This document shows positions 5,679 through 12,260 of a stretch of 13,284 bases of DNA, piece by piece. The translations under genes and the position numbers were made by a program. The notes under the pieces were generated by a model. The model was not told the origin of the DNA, did no database searches, and saw only the letters and a list, made by a program, of their open reading frames with translations. The stretch's first letter is position 1; the number at the start of each line of letters is the position of its first letter. Origin of the DNA: Candidatus Babelota bacterium (GTDB lineage Bacteria; Babelota; Babeliae; Babelales; Vermiphilaceae); NCBI GenBank assembly GCA_013213985.1, contig JABSSP010000017.1, forward strand, positions 1-13,284, given 5' to 3'.

Positions 5679-7000
5679 TGAGTATATTGCCACGTGTTGT
5701 TGTTGTCGGCAGAATGAATGTCGGCAAGTCTACGCTGTTTAATCGTTTGTCTGAAAGTGTAAAAAGTATTTCCTTGGATTATGAAGGGGTAACGCGTGAC
5801 TTTATTTCAGATACGGTTGAATGGCAAGATAAACAATTTGAATTGATAGACACTGGTGGAGTTATTTTAAAAAAAACGACTGACCCACTATTGGCTGAAG
5901 TTCGCTCGCAAGTTATTGCACTTATTGACACCGCTGATCTTGTGTTGTTTGTGTGTGATGCAACGGTTGGACTGTTACCAGAAGATCGTGACATTGCGCG
6001 CATATTGTACCGCGGTGGAAAAAAAGTTTTATTAGTTATCAATAAAGTTGATAGTCGTCACGGTCAAGAACAAGAATACGAATTTCAGGCTTTAGGATAT
6101 GACAAGGTGTGTGCTATTTCTGCAGAGCATGGAACAGGCATTGCGGATCTACTTGAAAAAATACTTGAACTGTTACCAGCAAAGGGAACAGGCAGAGAAC
6201 CAATTTCAGAACCCGAATATCGTGTTGTATTACTTGGGAAACCAAACGTTGGTAAATCATCACTCATGAATCTTTTGTTAGATAAAGAACGGACGATTGT
6301 TTCTGATGTAGCGGGAACCACACGCGAAGCTATTAGCGAGCAAATTGCGTTTTATCAAGAAGATTTACAAATTACTGACACACCGGGACTGCGAAGAAAA
6401 AAATCGGTTAAAGAACCAGTTGAAACGCTCATGGTAAAAAGTTCATTCCGTGCGCTCGAACGTGCTGACGTAGTTCTTTTACTTGTCGACGCGGCATCCG
6501 GTCTTTTATCTGATCAAGAATTAAAACTGGCTTTTTATGCATTCGCAGAAAAATACAAAGCACTTATCATTTTGTTTAATAAGCAAGATCTTACAACTGA
6601 TACGTCTGCGTATCAACTTGAGTTTGCGCTTGATGAATATCGCTATCTTATGAAAAAAATCGAAACACTTAACATTTCGTGCAAAACAAAAAAAAATGTT
6701 GGCAAAGTATTGCCGCTTGTTAAAAAAGTGTGGGGACGTTATTCACAAACCTTACCAGAAGAAGAAGTCAATCGTTTACTTCTTGAAGCACTTGAACGCA
6801 AACCACTGTATCACAAAAAAAATCTTTTAAAGGTTTTTAGGGTGTATCAAGTTGCCCATGCACCTATTACGTTGCTATTAGCCGTTAATCATCCTGATTG
6901 GTTTGGTCCAAGTCAGCTGGCGTTTTTTGAAGGTATAGTTCGTCGTAATTTTGACGTGCGTGGAGTTCCTATCAGATTTGTTACCCGTAAAAGGAAGTAG
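5678..7000 (+). CDS. der: Ribosome biogenesis GTPase Der (EngA)
   Basis: Der is a tandem-GTPase protein needed for 50S subunit maturation. G domain 1 has GRMNVGKS (11-18), DTGG (58-61), NKVD (122-125) and SAE (148-150). G domain 2 has GKPNVGKS (187-194), DTPG (234-237) followed by LRRKK, and NKQD (301-304). The second G4 motif is NKQDL where NKWDL is usual, and its G5 reads ISCKTKKN rather than the common ISA. Both changes are mild. A C-terminal KH-like domain follows and ends in a basic tail. The 440-residue length is normal. ATG 5678 shares its A with the dnaX stop and has no independent strong ribosome binding site, so it is likely translated by coupling to dnaX. Confidence 0.97.
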   Translation: MSILPRVVVVGRMNVGKSTLFNRLSESVKSISLDYEGVTRDFISDTVEWQDKQFELIDTGGVILKKTTDPLLAEVRSQVIALIDTADLVLFVCDATVGLLPEDRDIARILYRGGKKVLLVINKVDSRHGQEQEYEFQALGYDKVCAISAEHGTGIADLLEKILELLPAKGTGREPISEPEYRVVLLGKPNVGKSSLMNLLLDKERTIVSDVAGTTREAISEQIAFYQEDLQITDTPGLRRKKSVKEPVETLMVKSSFRALERADVVLLLVDAASGLLSDQELKLAFYAFAEKYKALIILFNKQDLTTDTSAYQLEFALDEYRYLMKKIETLNISCKTKKNVGKVLPLVKKVWGRYSQTLPEEEVNRLLLEALERKPLYHKKNLLKVFRVYQVAHAPITLLLAVNHPDWFGPSQLAFFEGIVRRNFDVRGVPIRFVTRKRK

Positions 7001-7018
7001 CACTCTCTTTTTCTTTTC

Positions 7019-7048
7019 TTGTTCTTATGAAGTTAGTTATTGTACAAT
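7019..7048 (+). promoter_or_regulatory. Possible promoter for hpf
   Basis: TTGTTC (7019-7024) and TACAAT (7043-7048) are separated by 18 nt and lie about 40 nt upstream of the hpf start, in a 91-nt gap after der. There is no terminator hairpin after der, only a pyrimidine-rich run, so read-through from der remains possible. Confidence 0.4.
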
Positions 7049-7091
7049 CAATGTGTGATTGATAACTCATGTAAAAAAAAGGAGGCATCTT

Positions 7092-7436
7092 ATGGAGACA
7101 AAAATTACGTTTCGCAATATGGAACATTCTGATCCAATGGAAAAGCATGCACAGCAACAGTTAGAAAAAGTTAAAACATTTTTAGAAAATGAACCGACAC
7201 CAGTACGCATTGATCTTATTTTGGAACCGTCTAAAGTGCACTCTCATCATCGTATAGAATTGCGAGTGAAAAGTCCCCACTACGATGTGATATCAAATTA
7301 CGAAGGTTCTGAGTTTTATAAAGTTCTCGATCGCGTTATCGATATTATGTACAAGCGTTTGCATGAAGAGAAAAGAAAACGCATCGATGCCCGAAAAGGT
7401 ATTGGTCGTGCAGAAAATTTTAAAAAAAATAGTTAA
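7092..7436 (+). CDS. hpf: Ribosome hibernation promoting factor, short form
   Basis: A 114-residue protein of the sigma-54 modulation/S30AE family that binds the 30S decoding region and inactivates ribosomes in stationary phase or stress. It begins METKITFRNMEHSDPMEKHA, and the middle contains RIDLILEPSKVHSHHRIELR; a lysine- and arginine-rich C-terminal stretch follows. It lacks the C-terminal dimerisation domain of long HPF. I chose ATG 7092 because AGGAGG (7080-7085) lies 6 nt upstream and the family start aligns; an upstream in-frame TTG at 7059 would add an unusual basic extension covering the Shine-Dalgarno. The stop overlaps the convergent dsbD end by 4 nt. Confidence 0.9.
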   Translation: METKITFRNMEHSDPMEKHAQQQLEKVKTFLENEPTPVRIDLILEPSKVHSHHRIELRVKSPHYDVISNYEGSEFYKVLDRVIDIMYKRLHEEKRKRIDARKGIGRAENFKKNS

Positions 7437-9220
7437 TTAATTGTTAGCTCTTCTATCTGTTTAATAAATTCTTCATTTGGGGTCTCGTATAATTCGGGAC
7501 CCCACTTTTTTATAATTGCTTCATTATGTGGATTAACCAGAATAATTGTTGGGAATCCTTTTACGCCATATTTTTCATTGATGGCGCAGGTTGAAGGGTT
7601 GCTCTCGGAGCCATCAATTTTGAGCAGTACGCATGATGCATTGAGAACTTGGAATGTTTTTTTGTCACGGAACAATTTGTCGTCTATTGCATGACAAATT
7701 GAACAGCACGGTGCACCAACATCAATAAAGAGCTTTTTATTTTCTCTTTTTGCTTGCGCAAGTGCTAAATCGTATTCAGTATTCCAACATGTTTGGGAAA
7801 CTGATTTTTGTTTATAGGTTTCTTGATATGCTTTAGCGCAAAGTACAACGGCAAATGCTATGAGTGCCATGCCAATTGCGCTTTTTACGCATCGCCAAAC
7901 GGCCGTATCATTTTTTTTGATGATATATAAATAAAAGAGGCCGGCAATAAGGCACGTAACACTCATAACCCACAAAAGATAATGGTAAGGAATTATGTTG
8001 TTAAGAAAATAAAAACACATGCCAAAAAGCATCAGTCCAAAAATTCTTTTTACTTCAACCATCCACATGCCAGCTTGCGGCAATACATTTATTGATCCGG
8101 AAAATGATCCAATGAGCAAGAGTGGTAAACTCAGGCCAACGCCAAACGCAAACAATAAAATAAAACCAAGTAATTTACTGCCCAATGTTGTGACAATGCT
8201 GAGCAACAAAATAAGCCCAGGTGATAAACAGGGTGATGCAACGGTTCCGCTTGCAATGCCAAATAAAAATGCAGAGGCTATTGAGCCGCCTCCTTTTTGT
8301 GTGCCTGATTGTCGAAATGCGCGTGGAACATACATGTCATAGAAACCAAGCATTGATAACCCAAGATAGGCAAGGAGCGCAACAAGCAGCAGGATAATTA
8401 TTGGGTTCATTAATAGACTGCCAAAAACCTGTCCCGAAAATGCGGCCAAAAGTCCAAGTAGCGCAAAGGTGCTTGCAATTCCGAATGTGTAACTGAGTGA
8501 CAGTAAAAAGTTACGTGTGAATGATTTTTTACTGCCCTGTGATTGTAAAATACCAATGGTGATTGGAATCATAGGATAAATGCAAGGAGTCAGACTCATT
8601 AAGATTCCCAAAATTAAAACGAGTAAAATTTGAATCCACAGCGAATCAGTTGTTTTAATGAGTGAAGAAATCTTATCTGACCATGTTGGTGTTTTTTTAC
8701 ATACTGCCGGTACGCATGGTTGAGCTTCAGACTGAGCGTTTTGTACTTCTGCTTCAACAACTGCATCATCAACGGCAATACTAGATTGCATGTGTTCAGG
8801 AGCATGAAGTGCGATTGGCAACACTTCATTGGTGAACGAGTGAGTATCCGTTGAATAATAAGACACGTGAAGATTAACATCATCGACGCTAGCTAAATTG
8901 TCTCCATTTATTTGTAAAGTCACATTGAATATATCATCAAATGCTTTTTTGGTTTCTTTAAATGATTCATCATAATAACTTATTGCTCGTATCGATGGCT
9001 GCCAGTTAGAAGATAATGTGACATTGGGCGAATCTATTGAAAATTGCACAGAATCAGCGTGCAAGTAGTGACCTTTTTTTACAGGGATAGTTACAACAAT
9101 GTTTGCTTGATTATCATTTATCACCGTTGTTTTGAGTGTGGGTTGGGCCCTCAACACAGCTGTACATAACAGTGGTACTGATGCTAATAAAATGAAAGCT
9201 GATTTGAATATGGTATTCAT
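7433..9220 (-). CDS. dsbD: Thiol:disulfide interchange protein DsbD
   Basis: A 595-residue inner-membrane electron carrier that moves reducing power from cytoplasmic thioredoxin to periplasmic proteins. It has a signal peptide (1-25, ending LRAQ), a periplasmic immunoglobulin-like DsbDN domain (26-150), a linker, a CcdA-like membrane domain of about eight helices (195-465), and a C-terminal thioredoxin domain (475-595). Membrane redox cysteines are C213 (TPCIYPMIPI) and C331 (ASPCLSPG). The thioredoxin active site is C506-S-I-C509, preceded by an extra C505 where E. coli has Trp; the cis-Pro motif is GFPT (555-558). Notably, the N-domain segment that carries the Cys pair in E. coli ('YQGCADAGFCYPP') reads YYSTDTHSFTNE (121-132) without Cys. 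Instead, C169 and C174 lie in the linker (QPCVPAVCKK). ATG 9220 starts a good signal peptide but has only a weak Shine-Dalgarno. Confidence 0.93.
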   Translation of the reverse strand: MNTIFKSAFILLASVPLLCTAVLRAQPTLKTTVINDNQANIVVTIPVKKGHYLHADSVQFSIDSPNVTLSSNWQPSIRAISYYDESFKETKKAFDDIFNVTLQINGDNLASVDDVNLHVSYYSTDTHSFTNEVLPIALHAPEHMQSSIAVDDAVVEAEVQNAQSEAQPCVPAVCKKTPTWSDKISSLIKTTDSLWIQILLVLILGILMSLTPCIYPMIPITIGILQSQGSKKSFTRNFLLSLSYTFGIASTFALLGLLAAFSGQVFGSLLMNPIIILLLVALLAYLGLSMLGFYDMYVPRAFRQSGTQKGGGSIASAFLFGIASGTVASPCLSPGLILLLSIVTTLGSKLLGFILLFAFGVGLSLPLLLIGSFSGSINVLPQAGMWMVEVKRIFGLMLFGMCFYFLNNIIPYHYLLWVMSVTCLIAGLFYLYIIKKNDTAVWRCVKSAIGMALIAFAVVLCAKAYQETYKQKSVSQTCWNTEYDLALAQAKRENKKLFIDVGAPCCSICHAIDDKLFRDKKTFQVLNASCVLLKIDGSESNPSTCAINEKYGVKGFPTIILVNPHNEAIIKKWGPELYETPNEEFIKQIEELTIN

Positions 9221-9245
9221 AATGGTATTTGCCCTGGGTTGAATG

Positions 9246-9275
9246 AATATGCATAATGATTAGTATCTCTATCAA
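9246..9275 (-). promoter_or_regulatory. Possible dsbD promoter
   Basis: On the minus strand, TTGATA (9275-9270) and CATATT (9251-9246) are separated by 18 nt. The -10 box lies about 25 nt from the dsbD ATG, which would give a short leader. Both boxes are imperfect matches in AT-rich DNA. Confidence 0.35.
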
Positions 9276-9313
9276 AAGTATAATTTATTTTATTTTTTTT
9301 TATAGACTTAAGA

Positions 9314-9342
9314 TTGTCCTACGATATAAAAAATGGCATAAT
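9314..9342 (+). promoter_or_regulatory. Possible tRNA-Ala promoter
   Basis: TTGTCC (9314-9319) and CATAAT (9337-9342) are spaced by 17 nt. A start near 9349 would put the hairpin at 9343-9374 at the very 5' end of the pre-tRNA. Confidence 0.35.
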
Positions 9343-9380
9343 AAAAAGGAATCAGAAAGTCCTGGTTCCTTTTTATTTTT
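9343..9380. terminator. Terminator-like hairpin between dsbD and tRNA-Ala
   Basis: AAAAAGGAATCAG (9343-9355) pairs with CTGGTTCCTTTTT (9362-9374), 13 bp with one G-U pair and a 6-nt loop, followed by ATTTTT. The A-run before and T-run after make it terminator-like on both strands. No gene ends nearby, and it lies 16 nt before the mature tRNA-Ala 5' end, so its job is unclear. Confidence 0.6.
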
Positions 9381-9390
9381 CTCATTGTTC

Positions 9391-9466
9391 GGGGCTGTAG
9401 CTCAATTGGTAGAGCGCATGGATGGCATTCATGAGGTCACCGGTTCGATTCCGGTCAGCTCCACCA
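9391..9466 (+). tRNA. tRNA-Ala (anticodon GGC)
   Basis: A 76-nt cloverleaf. Acceptor GGGGCTG pairs with CAGCTCC and includes the G3-U70 wobble that defines alanine tRNAs. The D arm is GCTC/GAGC. The anticodon stem CATGG/TCATG holds the loop ATGGCAT, with anticodon GGC at 9424-9426 reading GCC/GCU. The T arm is ACCGG-TTCGATT-CCGGT and the 3' CCA is encoded. Confidence 0.97.
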
Positions 9467-9470
9467 GTCA

Positions 9471-9760
9471 TTTCTGCAGGAAATGCCTGGCAGGCCAGTT
9501 TCTTAAATGAAATTAAACTTTGGTAGAAACAATAATTTTACAAATATAAAGGCGAAAGCTGTCCGCCGAAGTAAGCGAGTGTAATGAGACACGTAGGCTG
9601 GCAGGCCAATCTTTGCTATCGTCGATAGATTATCATGAGTTTAATAAACAACTATTTGTTTGAAAAAACCGTTCGTCCTGGCAGGCCAGTCTTCGCATAA
9701 AGCTTCGACGGGCACGGCAGGACGAACAGACAAAGTATTGTGTAACTTGTTATGAATAGA
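9471..9760. repeat. Non-coding repeat region with three CTGGCAGGCCAG-type elements
   Basis: No gene is seen. Copies of a dyad core (arms CTGGC/GCCAG, 2-nt centre) occur at 9487-9498, 9598-9609 (last base differs) and 9678-9689. On the minus strand, copies two and three share a longer unit, GCRAAGAYTGGCCTGCCAG, and copy one retains AAACTGGCCTGCCAG. The third copy is part of a larger inverted repeat: GTTCGTCCTG at 9671-9680 and CAGGACGAAC at 9718-9727. A separate perfect dyad, CTATCGTCGATAG, is at 9616-9628. This stretch is more GC-rich than its surroundings. It looks like dispersed repeat DNA (a REP- or MITE-like family); function is unknown. Confidence 0.7.
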
Positions 9761-9791
9761 ATTAAAAGCCCCGGCTAAAAGAGCCGGGGCT
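9761..9791 (-). terminator. Intrinsic terminator of the DUF4097 gene
   Basis: AGCCCCGGCT (9767-9776), loop AAAAG and AGCCGGGGCT (9782-9791) form a perfect GC-rich 10-bp stem. On the minus strand it is followed by a short TTT-AAT tract. It lies 32 nt downstream of the stop codon at 9823. The T-tract is short, but the stem is very stable. Confidence 0.75.
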
Positions 9792-9822
9792 GATATTGTT
9801 TTTAACTTTGTATTGTTAATTA

Positions 9823-10770
9823 TTATGCCGTTACAGGTTTTGCTTTTGTTATTTGTATGCTGCTTTGTTCAGAATGCACGACAATTTGTGATTGGCCTTT
9901 TCCAATTGTGCCATCAACTGAACGTTTGAATTCCTTCCATGCAGTGGAATCTAATGTTGTTGTTCGCGGTTTGAGTGTAACGTCATGCTGGCACGTTACG
10001 GTTCCAAGTTTAGTTGATGCTAAAAGATCAGAATTGACTTCGTGTGGAAGTGACAAGTTGATTCGTCCATAGTTGTTGACCAGCTTAATTTTACTACGAG
10101 GCGGCACTGCTTGAGCTCGAAGCTCAATATTTCCATTTTGTGTATGAGCAATCACACTTTGTTTTGAATCTATTATTTTGATACGACCCCTACGAGTAGA
10201 TCCCTTTACATGGTTGTTGGGTTCTTCTATTATTATGTCGCCACTTTTCATAACATTTGAAACAATAGTATTGTGTGCTTGTTTAACGGTAATAGGTCCG
10301 CGAACAGTTTTTGCATTAAGTTTACCGTGAATATTTTCCACTTTAATTGGCCCGTTGCTATTAGACAAAGAAAGAGTAATGTCAGCGCTAGCTGGTAAGG
10401 TAAGTTTGTAATCTACATTGCCTTTTGTATCCGGGTCAATATAACTTGTTCTTATTGAAAGTGCATGACCATCTTGTCTGCTCGCAACACGAATATTTTG
10501 CAGCTGTTCTTCTTTGCGTGCTTTTTTCTCAGCTTGAACAAGAACTGTTTTACGGCCATTTTCTACACAAACTTCTACACTACCATCCATATTTTTTAAA
10601 TCAATACTCCCATCGTGTGGAAGAAAATATTCCTTTTCTATTTTTGCGACTTCTTTTTTACCAAAAGAAAAGTAATTTTTAACCGTCTCAAAAGAAAATT
10701 TAGCAATTGACCGGTTAAATGATATCATAGTAAGAATAAAAAGTAGTGATAGTGAATGATTACGTTTCAT
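9823..10770 (-). CDS. Exported DUF4097-type (putative adhesin-like, beta-repeat) protein
   Basis: The 315-residue product starts MKRNHSLSLLFILTMISF and has a likely signal peptide cleaved after NRSIA (about residue 23). The rest is made of short beta-strand repeats with Gly/Asn turns: SLSNSNGPIKVENIHGKLNA, then TVRGPITV, SGDIII, RRGRIKI, TQNGNIEL and NYGRINLSLP. This is the pattern of DUF4097/'putative adhesin' proteins that form a beta-solenoid on the cell surface or in the periplasm; their function is poorly known and 'adhesin' is a family label only. I chose the ATG at 10770 because GGAGGAAA (10783-10776) lies just upstream; an in-frame ATG at 10800 would add ten charged residues before the signal peptide. 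It is divergent from cca, 47 nt away, so promoter elements must overlap the two gene starts. Confidence 0.75.
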   Translation of the reverse strand: MKRNHSLSLLFILTMISFNRSIAKFSFETVKNYFSFGKKEVAKIEKEYFLPHDGSIDLKNMDGSVEVCVENGRKTVLVQAEKKARKEEQLQNIRVASRQDGHALSIRTSYIDPDTKGNVDYKLTLPASADITLSLSNSNGPIKVENIHGKLNAKTVRGPITVKQAHNTIVSNVMKSGDIIIEEPNNHVKGSTRRGRIKIIDSKQSVIAHTQNGNIELRAQAVPPRSKIKLVNNYGRINLSLPHEVNSDLLASTKLGTVTCQHDVTLKPRTTTLDSTAWKEFKRSVDGTIGKGQSQIVVHSEQSSIQITKAKPVTA

Positions 10771-10817
10771 TTTTGTTTCCTCCGCCTGTTTAATTTTCAA
10801 ATTTGGTATATCCCTAA

Positions 10818-12218
10818 ATGAATTCTACAAAAATCAACAAGTATGTTGAAAGTATTTTAACATTACCGCTGGGTAAAGGCCTATTGTTGCGAGATATTGT
10901 TGATCAAATTAATGATCAAAAAGGACGAGCATTTTTGATCGGCGGTGCTGTTCGTGATCTCGTTCTTGATAAAAAACTTAAAGACGTTGACATTGAAGTC
11001 CATGGTCTGACATTAGATCAATTAGAAAAAATATTAGAACACTATGGCCCGGTTCGCAAAGTTGGAAAGTCTTTTGGCGTATTACGCATTGATGGCGTTG
11101 ATATTGACTGGTCACTCCCGCGTTCTGATAGTGCGGGTAGAAAACCACAAGTTACTGTTGATCCACACATGGATATCAAAAATGCTTTTGAACGTCGCGA
11201 CTTAACTATGAATGCCATGGGCATCAATTTACACACGCGTGAATTGATTGATCCATTTCAAGGATTAAAAGATAGTAAAGAAAAAACACTGCGTGCACCC
11301 AACCTGGATTTATTTATTGAAGATCCGTTGCGCTTTTTTAGAGTCATGCAATTTATCAGCAGATTTGAAATGATGCCAGATAAAGAATTGGAACGCGTTT
11401 GTAAAACCATGGACCTATCAACCATTTCAACCGAACGTATTGATGATGAATTTAAAAAATTATTATTAAAGTCACGTCGGCCGTCTTTAGGAATTAGGTG
11501 GTTTCACGATATTGGCAGACTCAAAGAAATTTTGCCAGAACTCGCTGCAACTATTGATGTGCCACAGCGTCCTGATTATCACCCTGAAGGCGATTTATTT
11601 GAACATTCTATGCAAACGCTTGATGCAGCGGCTGCACTTGAATATGAATCGGACGAGATAAAATTAATGCAATTGTACGCAGCATTATTTCATGATCTGG
11701 GTAAAATTACGACGACTAAAAAAGTAGATGGCATTTGGAAAGCACATGGTCATGCGCAAGCCGGAGTGGCGCCTGTAAAAAAAGCATTAAAAAAAATCAC
11801 GAATAAAATTGACTTTATTAAGCCAATTACAAAGTTAATACATTATCACATGCACCCGGGACAATATATTGACAACAAAGCAGGTGCAGCTTCATACAAA
11901 CGACTTGCGCACAAACTTGCGCCAGAAGCAAATATAAAAATGCTTGCACGGCTTCATTTGGCAGATTTGCGTGGAAGAAATCCACAAAAGGGCGAACCTT
12001 TAACCGCAGATATGCCCGATACTCAGACCTTTATTGCCAATGCACAAAAAGCGGGCGTGTTTGAAAAGCCAGAACCACCTATTTTATTAGGCAAAGACTT
12101 TCTCGATGTCGTTGAGCCCGGACCGCAGTTGGGTGAACTGGTCGAAAAGGCATATCGCATTCAAATTGATAAAGGCGTAAAAGACAAGGACGAACTTAAA
12201 AAACGAGTTCTTTCATGA
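10818..12218 (+). CDS. cca: CCA tRNA nucleotidyltransferase with HD domain
   Basis: A class II nucleotidyltransferase of 466 residues that adds or repairs the 3' CCA of tRNAs. The head domain has IGGAVRDLVL (41-50), the metal-binding pair D56/D58 in KDVDIEV, and ERRDLTMNAM (125-134), followed by ELIDPFQGLKDSKEKTLRA. The neck has EDPLRFFRVMQF (168-179). The C-terminal HD phosphohydrolase domain has FEHSMQTLD (H263) and ALFHDLGK (H292/D293), with a further HYHMHPG motif. The HD domain favours a Cca-type enzyme over PcnB-type poly(A) polymerase, although the two families are close. Both tRNA genes in this window already encode CCA, so repair is its likely main role. No clear Shine-Dalgarno precedes ATG 10818. 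The gene stop lies inside the inverted repeat at 12211-12258. Confidence 0.88.
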   Translation: MNSTKINKYVESILTLPLGKGLLLRDIVDQINDQKGRAFLIGGAVRDLVLDKKLKDVDIEVHGLTLDQLEKILEHYGPVRKVGKSFGVLRIDGVDIDWSLPRSDSAGRKPQVTVDPHMDIKNAFERRDLTMNAMGINLHTRELIDPFQGLKDSKEKTLRAPNLDLFIEDPLRFFRVMQFISRFEMMPDKELERVCKTMDLSTISTERIDDEFKKLLLKSRRPSLGIRWFHDIGRLKEILPELAATIDVPQRPDYHPEGDLFEHSMQTLDAAAALEYESDEIKLMQLYAALFHDLGKITTTKKVDGIWKAHGHAQAGVAPVKKALKKITNKIDFIKPITKLIHYHMHPGQYIDNKAGAASYKRLAHKLAPEANIKMLARLHLADLRGRNPQKGEPLTADMPDTQTFIANAQKAGVFEKPEPPILLGKDFLDVVEPGPQLGELVEKAYRIQIDKGVKDKDELKKRVLS

Positions 12219-12258
12219 TTGCAAGGAGATTTGTTTTAATCCCCTTGCAATCATGAAA
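12211..12258. terminator. Shared convergent terminator hairpin
   Basis: TTTCATGATTGCAAGG (12211-12226) and its exact complement (12243-12258) form a 16-bp stem with a 16-nt loop between the convergent cca and minus-strand genes. The left arm includes the last codon and the TGA stop of cca; the right arm ends 2 nt before the other gene's stop. The plus-strand 3' flank TTTTATCCTTTT gives a modest U-tract, and the hairpin could serve both transcripts. Confidence 0.7.
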
Positions 12259-12260
12259 TT

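Noticed and set aside
7059..7091. Upstream TTG start for hpf
   Set aside because: ATG 7092 has AGGAGG at ideal spacing, and the TTG version would translate through that Shine-Dalgarno into an atypical N-terminus.
9256..9510. An 84-codon open frame spanning tRNA-Ala
   Set aside because: It covers a certain tRNA gene; peptides such as 'GAVAQLVER' are a well-known artefact of translating tRNA sequences.
9471..9760. A CRISPR array
   Set aside because: The three repeat copies are irregularly spaced (about 110 and 80 nt), vary in length, and have no uniform spacers or cas genes nearby.
10771..10800. Upstream ATG (10800) as the start of the DUF4097 protein
   Set aside because: It would place charged residues before the signal peptide and overlap the good Shine-Dalgarno used by ATG 10770.
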